Positions 1 through 6,500 of a DNA stretch of 32,460 nucleotides are shown here, piece by piece. Each line of letters begins with the position of its first letter. Position 1 is the first letter of the stretch. The stretch covers positions 1 through 32,460 of the IMG/VR virus record IMGVR_UViG_3300027816_000278; one strand, written 5' to 3'. Below the pieces are notes generated by a model. The model did no database searches. It saw only the letters and a program-made list of their open reading frames with translations, and had not been told where the DNA came from. Source of the DNA: a virus. Position numbers and translations under genes: made by a program.

Positions 1-165
1 ACCATCATGCAGGCCGTGCCGACCGCAAGATCCAGCAGGAACTCGCCGATCGCGATGTCGAAGTTGCTCTGCTTCAGCACCGCGAACATCTTGTCGGAGT
101 ATGCGTCGAGGATCGCCTGCGCCTGCTGCGAACGCTCGAGCGGAATCGACGGGCCAGGCTCAAGC
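1..165. repeat. Left copy of the 165-bp end repeat
   Basis: The first 165 bases match the last 165 bases of the window with a single difference (T at 127, C at the equivalent 32422). Both copies lie inside the portal gene, so the repeat marks closure of a circular or circularly permuted molecule. A physical terminal repeat is less likely. The mismatch changes portal codon 106 between Gln (this copy) and Arg (right copy). Confidence 0.95.
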
Positions 166-443
166 CTCGACCACTTGCGCTGGGGCGGGAAGACTACGCT
201 CTGCAGCCTGTTCGCAAACCGTTGGGTGCTATTGATTGCTGTACTGTCGAAGACGCGCTGCATCTTCTTGGTACCCGTGCTGCCGCCTTCCCAGACACCG
301 TACAGTTGGCGCTGTGGGAGCGCGAACTCGTAGGCATCCTGGTAGATGGATTGGAACTCGTCCTTCTTCGTCTGCGCCAGCTGCTGCCGCTTGAGGATCT
401 GCTCTGGCGTCAGCCGCATCCCGCCGCCTTTCTCGTATTCCAT
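1..443 (-). CDS. Portal protein, N-terminal part (continues at 32460-31122)
   Basis: This is the head-tail connector (portal) subunit of a T7-like podovirus. It forms the dodecameric ring at the capsid vertex through which DNA is packaged and ejected. The frame opens at ATG 443, three bases after the stop of the upstream gene and behind a GAGG ribosome site. It runs off the window edge at base 1. Joined to the frame at the other end it gives 538 residues, the length expected for T7-type connectors. The N-terminal third contains the segment PQRKWSRLEPG (about residues 87-97), typical of this family. The gene is not broken: the interruption is only the linearisation point. Residue 106 is Gln here. 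Confidence 0.93.
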   Translation of the reverse strand, partial: MEYEKGGGMRLTPEQILKRQQLAQTKKDEFQSIYQDAYEFALPQRQLYGVWEGGSTGTKKMQRVFDSTAINSTQRFANRLQSVVFPPQRKWSRLEPGPSIPLERSQQAQAILDAYSDKMFAVLKQSNFDIAIGEFLLDLAVGTACMM

Positions 444-446
444 GAC

Positions 447-770
447 TTATGCCTCGGCCTTGTACTTCGCCAGCAGATTCCTGCCCTTCGCGGCCAGACG
501 TTGCGCCGCAGCCTCTGTGCGCGGTGCAGGCTCACCCCAGGCCCGCGCTGCCAGCGCCAGCCTGGTGGGATCACCGTCCTTGTCGACCAGCGGCCCGCTC
601 GGGTTCGTATAGAACCGCGTGAGGAATGAGCCCTTGCGCCTGGCGCGTTGCCCGGTAGGGCTCGAATCCTTCACGCCTGGCTGCAGGTTCTTCGACTCGC
701 CCGTCGACTCGTAATGCCGTCTGCCGGCCTCTGTCAGCCCGCCTTCTGGATCTTTGTAGCGAGCCTTCAT
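447..770 (-). CDS. DUF6321-like small phage protein
   Basis: This is a 107-residue basic protein of unknown function, placed directly before the portal gene. The sequence has the layout remembered for DUF6321: MKARYKDP at the start, then LTEAGRRHY, LQPGV, SSPTGQRARRKGSF, and a later PTRLALAARAW. Such proteins occur beside structural genes in several podoviruses, but no function is established. ATG 770 is chosen because it starts the conserved motif. A TTG at 815 would overlap the previous gene. The ribosome site is weak, so translation may be coupled to the upstream gene ending at 781. Family assignment is from memory of the motif. Confidence 0.75.
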   Translation of the reverse strand: MKARYKDPEGGLTEAGRRHYESTGESKNLQPGVKDSSPTGQRARRKGSFLTRFYTNPSGPLVDKDGDPTRLALAARAWGEPAPRTEAAAQRLAAKGRNLLAKYKAEA

Positions 771-780
771 AGCGATGAAC

Positions 781-1044
781 TTACCGCTGGCCTGGGCCTG
801 CTGCCGCCGCTGCAACCTGCGCCTGGTAAGCCGCGATCACCTCGGGCGTCCACGCTGCCTGGCACTGCGCCACAACCTTCTCAGGTTGCCCGGTCAGATC
901 CTGACCAGGCGTAAGCACCCAGCGTTTGAACTTGCGAGCGAAGAACTCGCCATCCTTGGTGATCGTTGTGGCTTCACGCACCTGGACGATGCCGTTGCCG
1001 ACAATCTCGATGCGATCAACTTCTGTGGTTTCTGCAAGCGACAT
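781..1044 (-). CDS. Small virion-region protein, function unknown
   Basis: This is an 87-residue protein starting at ATG 1044 behind a clear AAGGAG. The first half is likely beta-rich (RIEIVGNGIVQVREATTI). The second half contains LTGQPEKV and TPEVIAAYQAQ followed by an Ala-rich tail. Proteins of this shape often sit next to fibre genes in phages. A role in fibre assembly or as a minor structural protein is possible but is inference from position. It lies between the fibre-like gene ending at 1087 and the DUF6321-like gene. Confidence 0.75.
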   Translation of the reverse strand: MSLAETTEVDRIEIVGNGIVQVREATTITKDGEFFARKFKRWVLTPGQDLTGQPEKVVAQCQAAWTPEVIAAYQAQVAAAAAGPGQR

Positions 1045-1086
1045 GAGTTTCTCCTTTGTGTCCGACCACGCCATCCAGCGTGGTTA

Positions 1087-1743
1087 TCAGATCGAATAGG
1101 TAATTGAAAACATAATATCGCCACTGGCGTCCATTGGAACGGCACTATTGGCACCACCGCCTGTTGGATATTGATACAAAGAAATTGTTGAAGCGCCTGG
1201 TGCACCAAATGCTGTTACGACATTTCCAGCAGTCAACGAAATATTGTGCGGATATCCAATTGCGGCAGTGGGATGCAAAGCGACTTGTGCATTCGATGCG
1301 AATGGAAGACCGCTAATTTCCATGAAACCTGTTCCTGTGTGACCACTCCAAGAAAGATAGCCATACACAGTAACCATCGCGCCGATTTTTACATATCTCG
1401 CGGATTTACTTGAGTATGTTGCACTTCCAGCAGAAGTGGTTCCAGCAATAGCTATCGACGAACTGCAATCGCCTTCCTCGTAGTCATCTAGCGTGTTCGC
1501 ATCGCTCGATGCCGAGGCAGTCGCCGGGAACGAAATTCCAGCACCAGACGCAGCTGGCGTTGCGCCACCCACGCCGATGGTGGCCGGGAACTTCTTCACA
1601 TAGTTCTGAAGCTCTTCAGCGGTGATCTTCTTCGAGCGATCAGCAGCAGCTGCTTCGCTGATGTCAACGATGTAGAGCAGGTCACCCGTGGCAGTGTTTG
1701 CGCCCGTCAGCGACGTGAGCGCGGATACGGCCTTGTCAGTCAT
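1087..1743 (-). CDS. Fibre- or spike-like structural protein
   Basis: This is a 218-residue protein. Its N-terminal 50 residues (ALTSLTGANTATGDLLYIVD, then KKITAEELQNYVKK) match a module that begins many phage fibre or appendage proteins. The remainder is rich in Ser, Thr, Gly and Ala with short beta strands, ending in a probable beta-sandwich (YVKIGAMVTVYGYLSWSG, MEISGLPF). ATG 1743 follows GGAGAG and lies one base after the stop of the upstream gene. The C-terminal half is markedly AT-richer than the genome (about 40-48% GC in blocks counted by hand), as expected for an exchanged receptor-binding tip. Host recognition is inferred, not shown. Confidence 0.7.
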   Translation of the reverse strand: MTDKAVSALTSLTGANTATGDLLYIVDISEAAAADRSKKITAEELQNYVKKFPATIGVGGATPAASGAGISFPATASASSDANTLDDYEEGDCSSSIAIAGTTSAGSATYSSKSARYVKIGAMVTVYGYLSWSGHTGTGFMEISGLPFASNAQVALHPTAAIGYPHNISLTAGNVVTAFGAPGASTISLYQYPTGGGANSAVPMDASGDIMFSITYSI

Positions 1744-1744
1744 T

Positions 1745-2050
1745 TCAACTCTCCAAAAGTAAGAATTCCAAGTCCTCAAGCAGGGCGTCGTATCCGCTCT
1801 CGAGCTCGAGATTGTCGAAGTAGATCTCGTCGTTCTCGAACAGCAGATAAGACATGTCTTCCAGCAGCACGTTGCCACCGCCCTCCAACTCGACGTTGTA
1901 GGAGAGGTAGTCGGTGGTCTCTAGCAGCAGGTATCCCAGATCCTCGAGCAGGATGCCGCCACCGTCTTCCAGCCGCAGTACCGATGGAAACTCAATGCCG
2001 CCCCCAAACCCGCCAAAGTGCGAGAGCTTGAGGTTGATGCCGATGAGCAT
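1745..2050 (-). CDS. Acidic protein of tandem 28-residue LLLED-type repeats
   Basis: This is a 101-residue, very acidic, Leu-rich protein. After a Gly-rich lead it has three tandem repeats starting at residues 27, 55 and 83. The first two are exactly 28 residues, the last is cut after 19. The consensus is LExGxxxLLEDxxYLLLE followed by a variable stretch. The regular Leu/Glu pattern suggests a beta-solenoid or stacked-hairpin fold. A related LLLESG...LLTEDG...MLLEHGG stretch occurs inside tail tubular protein B of this phage, so a structural role is likely. There is no good ribosome site; the ATG follows the preceding stop by one base, suggesting reinitiation. Confidence 0.75.
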   Translation of the reverse strand: MLIGINLKLSHFGGFGGGIEFPSVLRLEDGGGILLEDLGYLLLETTDYLSYNVELEGGGNVLLEDMSYLLFENDEIYFDNLELESGYDALLEDLEFLLLES

Positions 2051-2051
2051 G

Positions 2052-2306
2052 TCAGATCAGCCCGACGATGCTCGTCGCGGTTGTGCCAGTTGACCAGACC
2101 CTCACGGCCATCACCGGAAGGATCGATCCGGCCTGGACAGCATTGAAAGTCGTGGCGTTGCCCAGCGTGTCGGTGATCTTCACGTTGCCAGCACCGCCGA
2201 TGTAGAGCGCCCGCACCGGCGCCGCCAGGTCAGCATCAGCCGGGGAGATTGAGATCGCACCGATGGCGACAGAATCCGGCGTGGTGGGGAAGGGTACTTG
2301 TGCCAT
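2052..2306 (-). CDS. Spike base protein, RCAP_Rcc01079-like (gene transfer agent type)
   Basis: This is an 84-residue protein with the layout recalled for the spike base family of the Rhodobacter gene transfer agent and many phages: an AISISPADADL segment, ALYIGGAGNVKI, an NAVQAGSILPV segment, RVWSTGTTATSIVGL at the end. The family is thought to form the base on which head or tail spikes sit. ATG 2306 follows AGGAAAGTGAC. An in-frame upstream start would overlap the previous gene and is unlikely. Its neighbours are the LLLED repeat protein and a fibre-like protein, consistent with an appendage module. Confidence 0.72.
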   Translation of the reverse strand: MAQVPFPTTPDSVAIGAISISPADADLAAPVRALYIGGAGNVKITDTLGNATTFNAVQAGSILPVMAVRVWSTGTTATSIVGLI

Positions 2307-2307
2307 G

Positions 2308-2466
2308 TCACTTTCCTTTTTGAGCAGCACGCATGTTGTCGACCAGATTCGGGTAGGGCCGGCCTGACTTGCGTGCCATCATCTGTGCGGCCTTCTTCTG
2401 CATCGGAGAAAGCTGCTTCGGTTCGCCTAGACCCTTCGGCCTCGGCTTGTCCCAGACCTCTTTCAT
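2308..2466 (-). CDS. Small basic protein, paralogue of the upstream gene
   Basis: This is a 52-residue basic protein read from ATG 2466, which overlaps the upstream stop (ATGA). Its core QKKAAQMMARKSGRPYPN closely matches QKKVAQMMAQRAGRRKPN in the gene at 2660-2463, so the two look like a tandem duplication. There is no recognised domain. It lies in the block of small genes between the coiled-coil proteins and the spike base protein. Confidence 0.7.
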   Translation of the reverse strand: MKEVWDKPRPKGLGEPKQLSPMQKKAAQMMARKSGRPYPNLVDNMRAAQKGK

Positions 2467-2660
2467 TTCTTCATCCCGTACTCGTCGAGCTCGCTCTCGA
2501 GCTCCGCGGCCATCTTCATCTCGTGCTCGTTAGGCTTACGCCGGCCGGCACGCTGGGCCATCATCTGCGCCACCTTCTTCTGGAAGGCAGTAGCCTTCAT
2601 GGCCTTCATCTCTTCGCCGTGGCCCTTGCCGTTGGATTCGATCTCGATCTCGACCTTCAT
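2463..2660 (-). CDS. Small charged protein, paralogue of the downstream gene
   Basis: This is a 65-residue, highly charged protein starting at ATG 2660, which overlaps the DUF6496-like gene stop (ATGA). It has an acidic start (KVEIEIES), a basic helical middle with QKKVAQMMAQRAGRR, and an acidic tail. It shares its core with the next gene. The function is unknown. A small nucleic-acid-binding or virion-associated protein is possible from its charge pattern, but that is speculation. Confidence 0.72.
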   Translation of the reverse strand: MKVEIEIESNGKGHGEEMKAMKATAFQKKVAQMMAQRAGRRKPNEHEMKMAAELESELDEYGMKK

Positions 2661-2812
2661 TTCTTCCTCGCCATTCCGGCTTCAGACATCGCGATCGCCA
2701 CGGCCTGGTCGCGGCTGGTGACCTTCTGTCCACTGGAACTCTTGAGCTTGCCCGCCGAATACTCTTTCATTACGCGGCGAACCTTCTCTTGCATCTTGTC
2801 TTTCTTTTCCAT
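2657..2812 (-). CDS. DUF6496-like small protein
   Basis: This is a 51-residue protein starting at ATG 2812 behind AGGAG. It contains RRVMKEYSAGKLKSSSGQKV and then SRDQAVAIAMSEAG, the layout of DUF6496: a short helix, a Lys/Ser/Gly turn, and an Ala-rich helix ending in SEA. The family is common in phages and some bacteria and has no known function. The gene overlaps its downstream neighbour by ATGA, so the cluster is translationally coupled. Confidence 0.8.
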   Translation of the reverse strand: MEKKDKMQEKVRRVMKEYSAGKLKSSSGQKVTSRDQAVAIAMSEAGMARKK

Positions 2813-2814
2813 CG

Positions 2815-3411
2815 TCACGCTCCTGCAAGCATGTTGCGGCTGCGACGGGACACCGCCGCCAGGCGGGCAGAGCGACGTTCACCGAGCTCACGCTTCAGAC
2901 CCTGCTCGAGCTCTGCACGGCGGGCCTGGAAGGGCTCATCGCTGAATGCTGCGATTTCAGGCCTAGCAGGCGCTACAGGAGCCGCGGGAGCGGTCTCAGT
3001 GAAGGTCGGCAGCGGCCGGGGTTCGTCGTACTCGTAGGTGCGGGTCTCGTTCGTGTATCCCGCCAGGCCGAACAATCCCCAGCGAGGAACCTTCTCTGTG
3101 TAGGTTCCGATCGCCTTGACGGTCGGGTTGGCGCGAATCTCAGCCAGCTGGGCCTCGTAGGCCTTGAGCCTGCTCTTGTAGGCCTCGGTCGCTGCTTCGT
3201 AGGCTGGGAAGTCCTTGGTCTGGTACTGAGCGAGTGCCGACTCGAATGGCGCCATCTTCTCTTTGACGCCAGCCTGGTAGGTAGTGAATGCTCGTTCCTG
3301 CTCGCCGGTGAGTGCAGCGACCTGCTGTCGGAATTGCTTCGACAGCTGATCGATGCTCGAGGTCTTGCGTGCAAGCCTCATGCGCTCGGTTGGCGTGAAG
3401 GCAGTGGCCAT
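2815..3411 (-). CDS. Coiled-coil probable virion protein
   Basis: This is a 198-residue protein. Residues 15-95 form a long helical, Gln/Glu/Ala-rich region likely to be coiled coil. A Pro-rich linker (about 135-150) follows, then a basic helical tail rich in Arg. The start at ATG 3411 overlaps the upstream stop by one base. No family is recognised. Long helical proteins of this kind between terminase and portal are often minor capsid or internal proteins, but that is only positional inference. Confidence 0.7.
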   Translation of the reverse strand: MATAFTPTERMRLARKTSSIDQLSKQFRQQVAALTGEQERAFTTYQAGVKEKMAPFESALAQYQTKDFPAYEAATEAYKSRLKAYEAQLAEIRANPTVKAIGTYTEKVPRWGLFGLAGYTNETRTYEYDEPRPLPTFTETAPAAPVAPARPEIAAFSDEPFQARRAELEQGLKRELGERRSARLAAVSRRSRNMLAGA

Positions 3412-3857
3412 CAGAGCATCATCCCTGTGCCCAGTTGCGAGGAGGTCACCCCGAGCTCAGGCGTGAGTCGTTCCTGGGAGAGTAGGGAGCGCCTGCCCCC
3501 ACGCGTCCTGGCTCGGATCGCAGAGGCCTCGGCTTGTGCGGCCTTCCTGCGTTCTTCGTCTGCAGCGGCTTGCACCTCGCGGGCTTTGTTCTCCATCGCG
3601 AGCTTGTTTTCTTGATATTGAAGCTGAGAAGCCTGAAAGGCCTGGCGTGCCGTCTCAGCCTGCGATTGGAGTGATGCGGCCTGCTGTCCGTAGGCAGCGG
3701 TCTGTTGAGCGATTGCATTGCGCATCGCTGCGGCATCAGCTTCCTGCTGTTGCAGCTGAACCTGCTGCTGCTCTGCAGCTTGGCGTCGCGATTTGCGTGC
3801 TTCGTTCGCTTGGTAGGCAGTACCCAGCAGAATCGCACCAGCAATCAGAAATGGCAT
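3411..3857 (-). CDS. Membrane-anchored coiled-coil protein
   Basis: This is a 148-residue protein. The first 15 residues are hydrophobic (PFLIAGAILLGTAY) and could be a membrane anchor or a buried helix. Residues 20-115 are a Gln/Ala/Glu-rich coiled coil, and the tail is basic (RARTRGGRRS). The start at ATG 3857 has a strong AGGAG. It resembles in general shape the small internal virion proteins of T7-like phages, which insert into the host envelope. A contribution to the ejection apparatus is therefore possible but unproven. Confidence 0.72.
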   Translation of the reverse strand: MPFLIAGAILLGTAYQANEARKSRRQAAEQQQVQLQQQEADAAAMRNAIAQQTAAYGQQAASLQSQAETARQAFQASQLQYQENKLAMENKAREVQAAADEERRKAAQAEASAIRARTRGGRRSLLSQERLTPELGVTSSQLGTGMML

Positions 3858-3860
3858 CTT

Positions 3861-4187
3861 CTATCTCCTGATCAGCACTTCACCCATGCGCTCCGGGTCT
3901 TGCTCATCGGTAGCGTGGATGCAGAACCAGACCGTGTCTTCCTGCGCTTCGATCCGGTGGTGCTGACCCGCCAGGATCGTGATCACCGCCGGCGCTCGGT
4001 AGCTGCAGACAACACCATCGACCTCCACCGTCACCGCACCGCTCGCCAGAATCGACAGATGGTCGTACTGGTGCGCGTGGGTCACCGCAAAGTGACCCGC
4101 TGGCAGCACCATCTGTCTGGCATACACCCCGTCAGAGAAGTGGTGCTGGATCTTCAGGTCGATGTCGATCGCGCCCATGTCGCGCAT
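3861..4187 (-). CDS. Phage cupin-domain protein
   Basis: This is a 108-residue single-domain cupin. It has cupin-like motifs: LPAGHFAVTHAHQYDHLSIL with His residues placed as metal ligands, a G-A-V-T-V-E-V-D-G strand pair, and PAVITILAGQHHRIEA for the second motif. Proteins of this type recur in podoviruses and other phages near structural genes, and their substrate is unknown. Two starts are possible, ATG 4187 and ATG 4178. Neither has a good ribosome site, which is unusual here and may mean low expression. It stands between the small Cys protein and the coiled-coil genes. Confidence 0.8.
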   Translation of the reverse strand: MRDMGAIDIDLKIQHHFSDGVYARQMVLPAGHFAVTHAHQYDHLSILASGAVTVEVDGVVCSYRAPAVITILAGQHHRIEAQEDTVWFCIHATDEQDPERMGEVLIRR

Positions 4188-4235
4188 TCTAGCGGGGCGC
4201 TTGGCTATTGGAAGGGAGGAGGTATCGCGCCGGTA

Positions 4236-4415
4236 TCACTCGATATTCTTCAGCGTATTCCACTGTTCGAGCGTTACCTCGGTCGTCCAGTCAAACGCTG
4301 GCAGGTGCTCGCACGCTTCCCAGGGTGGGCAGTCACAATCGCTCGATGGCAGCGAGAAATCGGTTCGCTCTGTGACAGGCCACCTGGTTCGCTTGGATGT
4401 CTTGTTGTTACCCAT
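4236..4415 (-). CDS. Small Cys-containing protein, unknown
   Basis: This is a 59-residue protein with a basic start (NNKTSKRTRW) and a middle carrying three close cysteines (DCDCPPWEAC), which could bind a metal. ATG 4415 has a GTGAGG ribosome site five bases upstream. The frame stays open upstream to ATG 4484 and GTG 4547, but these lack good ribosome sites. It is the first gene after the terminase terminator, so it may begin a new transcript. No family is recognised. Confidence 0.6.
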   Translation of the reverse strand: MGNNKTSKRTRWPVTERTDFSLPSSDCDCPPWEACEHLPAFDWTTEVTLEQWNTLKNIE

Positions 4416-4421
4416 ATAAAC

Positions 4422-4554
4422 CTCACCCGAGACGCGGGCCTCAGTTTTCTTCGGCCGGGAGGAGCCTTGCGGTATCCCGGCCATCAGACGCTCTGGTTTA
4501 TCTAGGATGCAGCAGATTGCAACACTGCCGCCCGGTGTTTCTCTCACCCGAGAC
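4422..4554 (-). repeat. Pair of 12-bp direct repeats before the 59-residue gene
   Basis: CTCACCCGAGAC occurs at 4422-4433 and again at 4543-4554 (GTCTCGGGTGAG on the transcribed strand). The promoter-proximal copy lies in untranslated sequence. The other contains the ribosome site of the 59-residue gene. It may be a duplication remnant or a protein-binding or RNA-pairing site. Confidence 0.5.
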
Positions 4555-4656
4555 TTGCGTCAGGAGTGACATGCCCGGCTAACCATGTTTATCCGAGTCG
4601 GTCGCGTCTACCTTCTCGAGGGCTGGGTTATGGCCCCCATCAGCGCGTCGACCAAC

Positions 4657-4730
4657 GAAAAAGCCCTTGCAGCTGCCTCCCGGTCGAAACCCCTCGGAGA
4701 CGACAAGGGGCGGGAAGCATGTGCAAGGGC
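4657..4730 (-). terminator. Rho-independent terminator after the large terminase gene
   Basis: On the minus strand a nested hairpin is formed by GCCCTTGCA (4730-4722) with TGCAAGGGC (4671-4663). Inside it GCTTCCCG (4718-4711) faces CGGGAGGC (4682-4675), with one G-T pair. Inside that AAGGGG/CCCCT (plus strand 4705-4710 and 4690-4694) closes the apex. A run of five T follows immediately. The stem is much longer than a simple terminator. It would separate packaging-gene transcription from the structural block. Confidence 0.75.
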
Positions 4731-4735
4731 TCTGA

Positions 4736-4772
4736 CTACTGTCGGTTTCGACGCCAACGGGGCGTACAGTAG
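4736..4772 (-). other. Second hairpin between terminase stop and terminator
   Basis: CTACTGT (4736-4742) pairs with ACAGTAG (4766-4772), and inside it ACGCC (4751-4755) pairs with GGCGT (4761-4765). It begins 20 bases after the large terminase stop and is followed six bases later by the terminator stem. Together the two structures fill the gap from 4657 to 4772. They could be a stable 3' end, a small RNA, or part of a packaging signal. Confidence 0.6.
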
Positions 4773-4791
4773 CCAAACGGGCCGGATGCTG

Positions 4792-6336
4792 TCAAGCAAA
4801 CACGTCAAAGTCACTGGATGCTGTAGTGGCTTGTATCAGTGGAGCGCCTGCCATGTTGCTCTTTCGCACCATCCGGTTGTACTCGCCACCGCCCAGCATC
4901 AGGTAGCCGAATGAGTCGCCAATGTGCGAGTGCTCATTCTTATTAGGCGTATCCCTGAAGCGTTCCTGGCCAGCGCCGATGCTCACCCGTTTGAAGTGAT
5001 ACCCACCTCCCAGGGCTTTGCGTAGGAGCTTGCAGGAGCGATTGACGATCAACCCTGGCTTACCGTTCACCAGGCGCTGCATGGGCGCTGCAGCGGCTTC
5101 CCTGCGTACCTTGAAGTCGTTGCTGGCAGTGGGTTGTGCTCGTAGGCCGAGTGTCTTCAGGAAGTCGAAGCTGGTGACCTCGTAGATGGCATCCCTGGCC
5201 ATGCCGGCAGGATCCCCCCACAGCATGACCTGGTGGTTTGGATACCGCTGGTTGAGCTCTGCCAGTAGCTGCAGCCCGAACCGCTCGAGGCCCATGTCGA
5301 AGGTGACGATCTCATGGTGGATCAGCCAGCGGCCGTTGGGTAACCGCTGCCCGATGGTGGCTGCAGGGGTCAGACCAAAGTCCAGGCCGATCTGGATCGG
5401 TACGCCAGGCTCGACCTCGGTGTCGCCAGACATGCTGGCATCGTCGTACTCTGGCCAGACGGGCCTGCCTTCTTGGACGTAGGTGTACTGACCAGCGGCA
5501 TAGCAGCGGATCCAGTCCAGGTTCTTGCCTGGCAGCATCTGCGCGTAGTACCCGGCAGGCAGGTTGTTGATGTTCTCTGCCTTCGGGTTGAGCTTCCACC
5601 ACTTGCCTGCAGCAAAGACGTGGTCGTTCGCCTCGGGGTTCTCCGGCAGGTCATCAGCAGGAACCTCGACGACACCGCCTGGCTGCTTCCAAAACTTCCA
5701 CCCCTGTGGCTTTTCCTTCTCGGCCATGTTGTGCCACCAGTGGTCGTCATCCATCGGGTTCGTATCCATCCAGATCCCGTGCCAGGACGCGCCACCATCA
5801 CGCTTCGTGGGATACCTACCAACCCGGTGCGTGAGGCCGTCTATGACCGCTTTGGGGAGCTCTCGGGCCTCGTTGACCCATGCGCCTGTGAGCTCGAGCG
5901 AGAGCAGCTTCCTGACATCCTTCGGCTGATCGAGCGCCAGGAAGATGACCTCACAGTCGATGCCTGCAGCGTCACCGCGGGCGGGCAGTCTGATGTGATG
6001 TGTGATCGGTGGCGTCCAGAGCAGATTGCCAAAGGTCGACTCTGGGAACAGATCCAGCCAGGTCTTGATGGTGGTGGTCTTCAGCATCGGGTAGCTGTTT
6101 CTGACCACGGCCCAGCGCGTGTAGCGGATGTTGTCGATGGGGGAGGGCTTCTGTTTGACGGCCTGGATGAAGATCCTGGCAGCGCAGGCGTAAGACTTCC
6201 CAGAGCCCACTGGCCCCATCATGCCCTGCACGAATGACTTGCTGCTGATGAAGTCAAAGATGGTGGGCGATTCGCTGAAGTCGAGCTTCAGCCCCGTGAC
6301 CGGCACGCTCTTGTCAGAGGCCTGCTTGGTTCTCAC
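4792..6336 (-). CDS. terL: Terminase large subunit
   Basis: This is the 514-residue motor ATPase and nuclease that pumps DNA through the portal and cuts concatemers. The ATPase domain has the Walker A motif GPVGSGKS at residues 41-48 and a Walker-B-like region ending in GAWVNEARELP near 151-161. The nuclease domain shows GLDFGLTPAATI near 317-328 and WGDPAG near 373-378, with the acidic residues expected for the RNase H-like metal site, and a late HSHIGDSFGYL. The start is GTG 6336, overlapping the preceding stop (GTGA). Length and domain order are normal. It closes an operon that begins with the small terminase. Confidence 0.95.
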   Translation of the reverse strand: MRTKQASDKSVPVTGLKLDFSESPTIFDFISSKSFVQGMMGPVGSGKSYACAARIFIQAVKQKPSPIDNIRYTRWAVVRNSYPMLKTTTIKTWLDLFPESTFGNLLWTPPITHHIRLPARGDAAGIDCEVIFLALDQPKDVRKLLSLELTGAWVNEARELPKAVIDGLTHRVGRYPTKRDGGASWHGIWMDTNPMDDDHWWHNMAEKEKPQGWKFWKQPGGVVEVPADDLPENPEANDHVFAAGKWWKLNPKAENINNLPAGYYAQMLPGKNLDWIRCYAAGQYTYVQEGRPVWPEYDDASMSGDTEVEPGVPIQIGLDFGLTPAATIGQRLPNGRWLIHHEIVTFDMGLERFGLQLLAELNQRYPNHQVMLWGDPAGMARDAIYEVTSFDFLKTLGLRAQPTASNDFKVRREAAAAPMQRLVNGKPGLIVNRSCKLLRKALGGGYHFKRVSIGAGQERFRDTPNKNEHSHIGDSFGYLMLGGGEYNRMVRKSNMAGAPLIQATTASSDFDVFA

Positions 6337-6500
6337 TCTGGCCTCGTCTGCACGGCGATCTGGGCCTTGGTGAGTCTCGCCATCACCACTACCTCGTTGC
6401 AGAGCTCACGGGCCTCTGCGTAGCGGTGATCCAGCATGGCGTGCCATATCGCATCAGCCAGGCGCTTCAACTCGGTACATCCTTCAGAGTAGTCAATCAT
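6333..6500 (-). CDS. Tiny helical protein before terL
   Basis: This is a 55-residue protein starting at ATG 6500, which overlaps the previous stop (ATGA), with AGGAAGGAAA as ribosome site. The sequence is nearly all helix (ELKRLADAIWHAML, YAEARELCNEVVVMARL). It has no recognised family. It sits between small genes and terL and overlaps terL's GTG start, so it is part of the same coupled series. Confidence 0.7.
   Translation of the reverse strand: MIDYSEGCTELKRLADAIWHAMLDHRYAEARELCNEVVVMARLTKAQIAVQTRPE

Noticed and set aside
1-165. True terminal direct repeat of T7 type
   Set aside because: The repeat lies wholly inside the portal gene, with no start, stop or regulatory features. Joining the ends restores the gene exactly.
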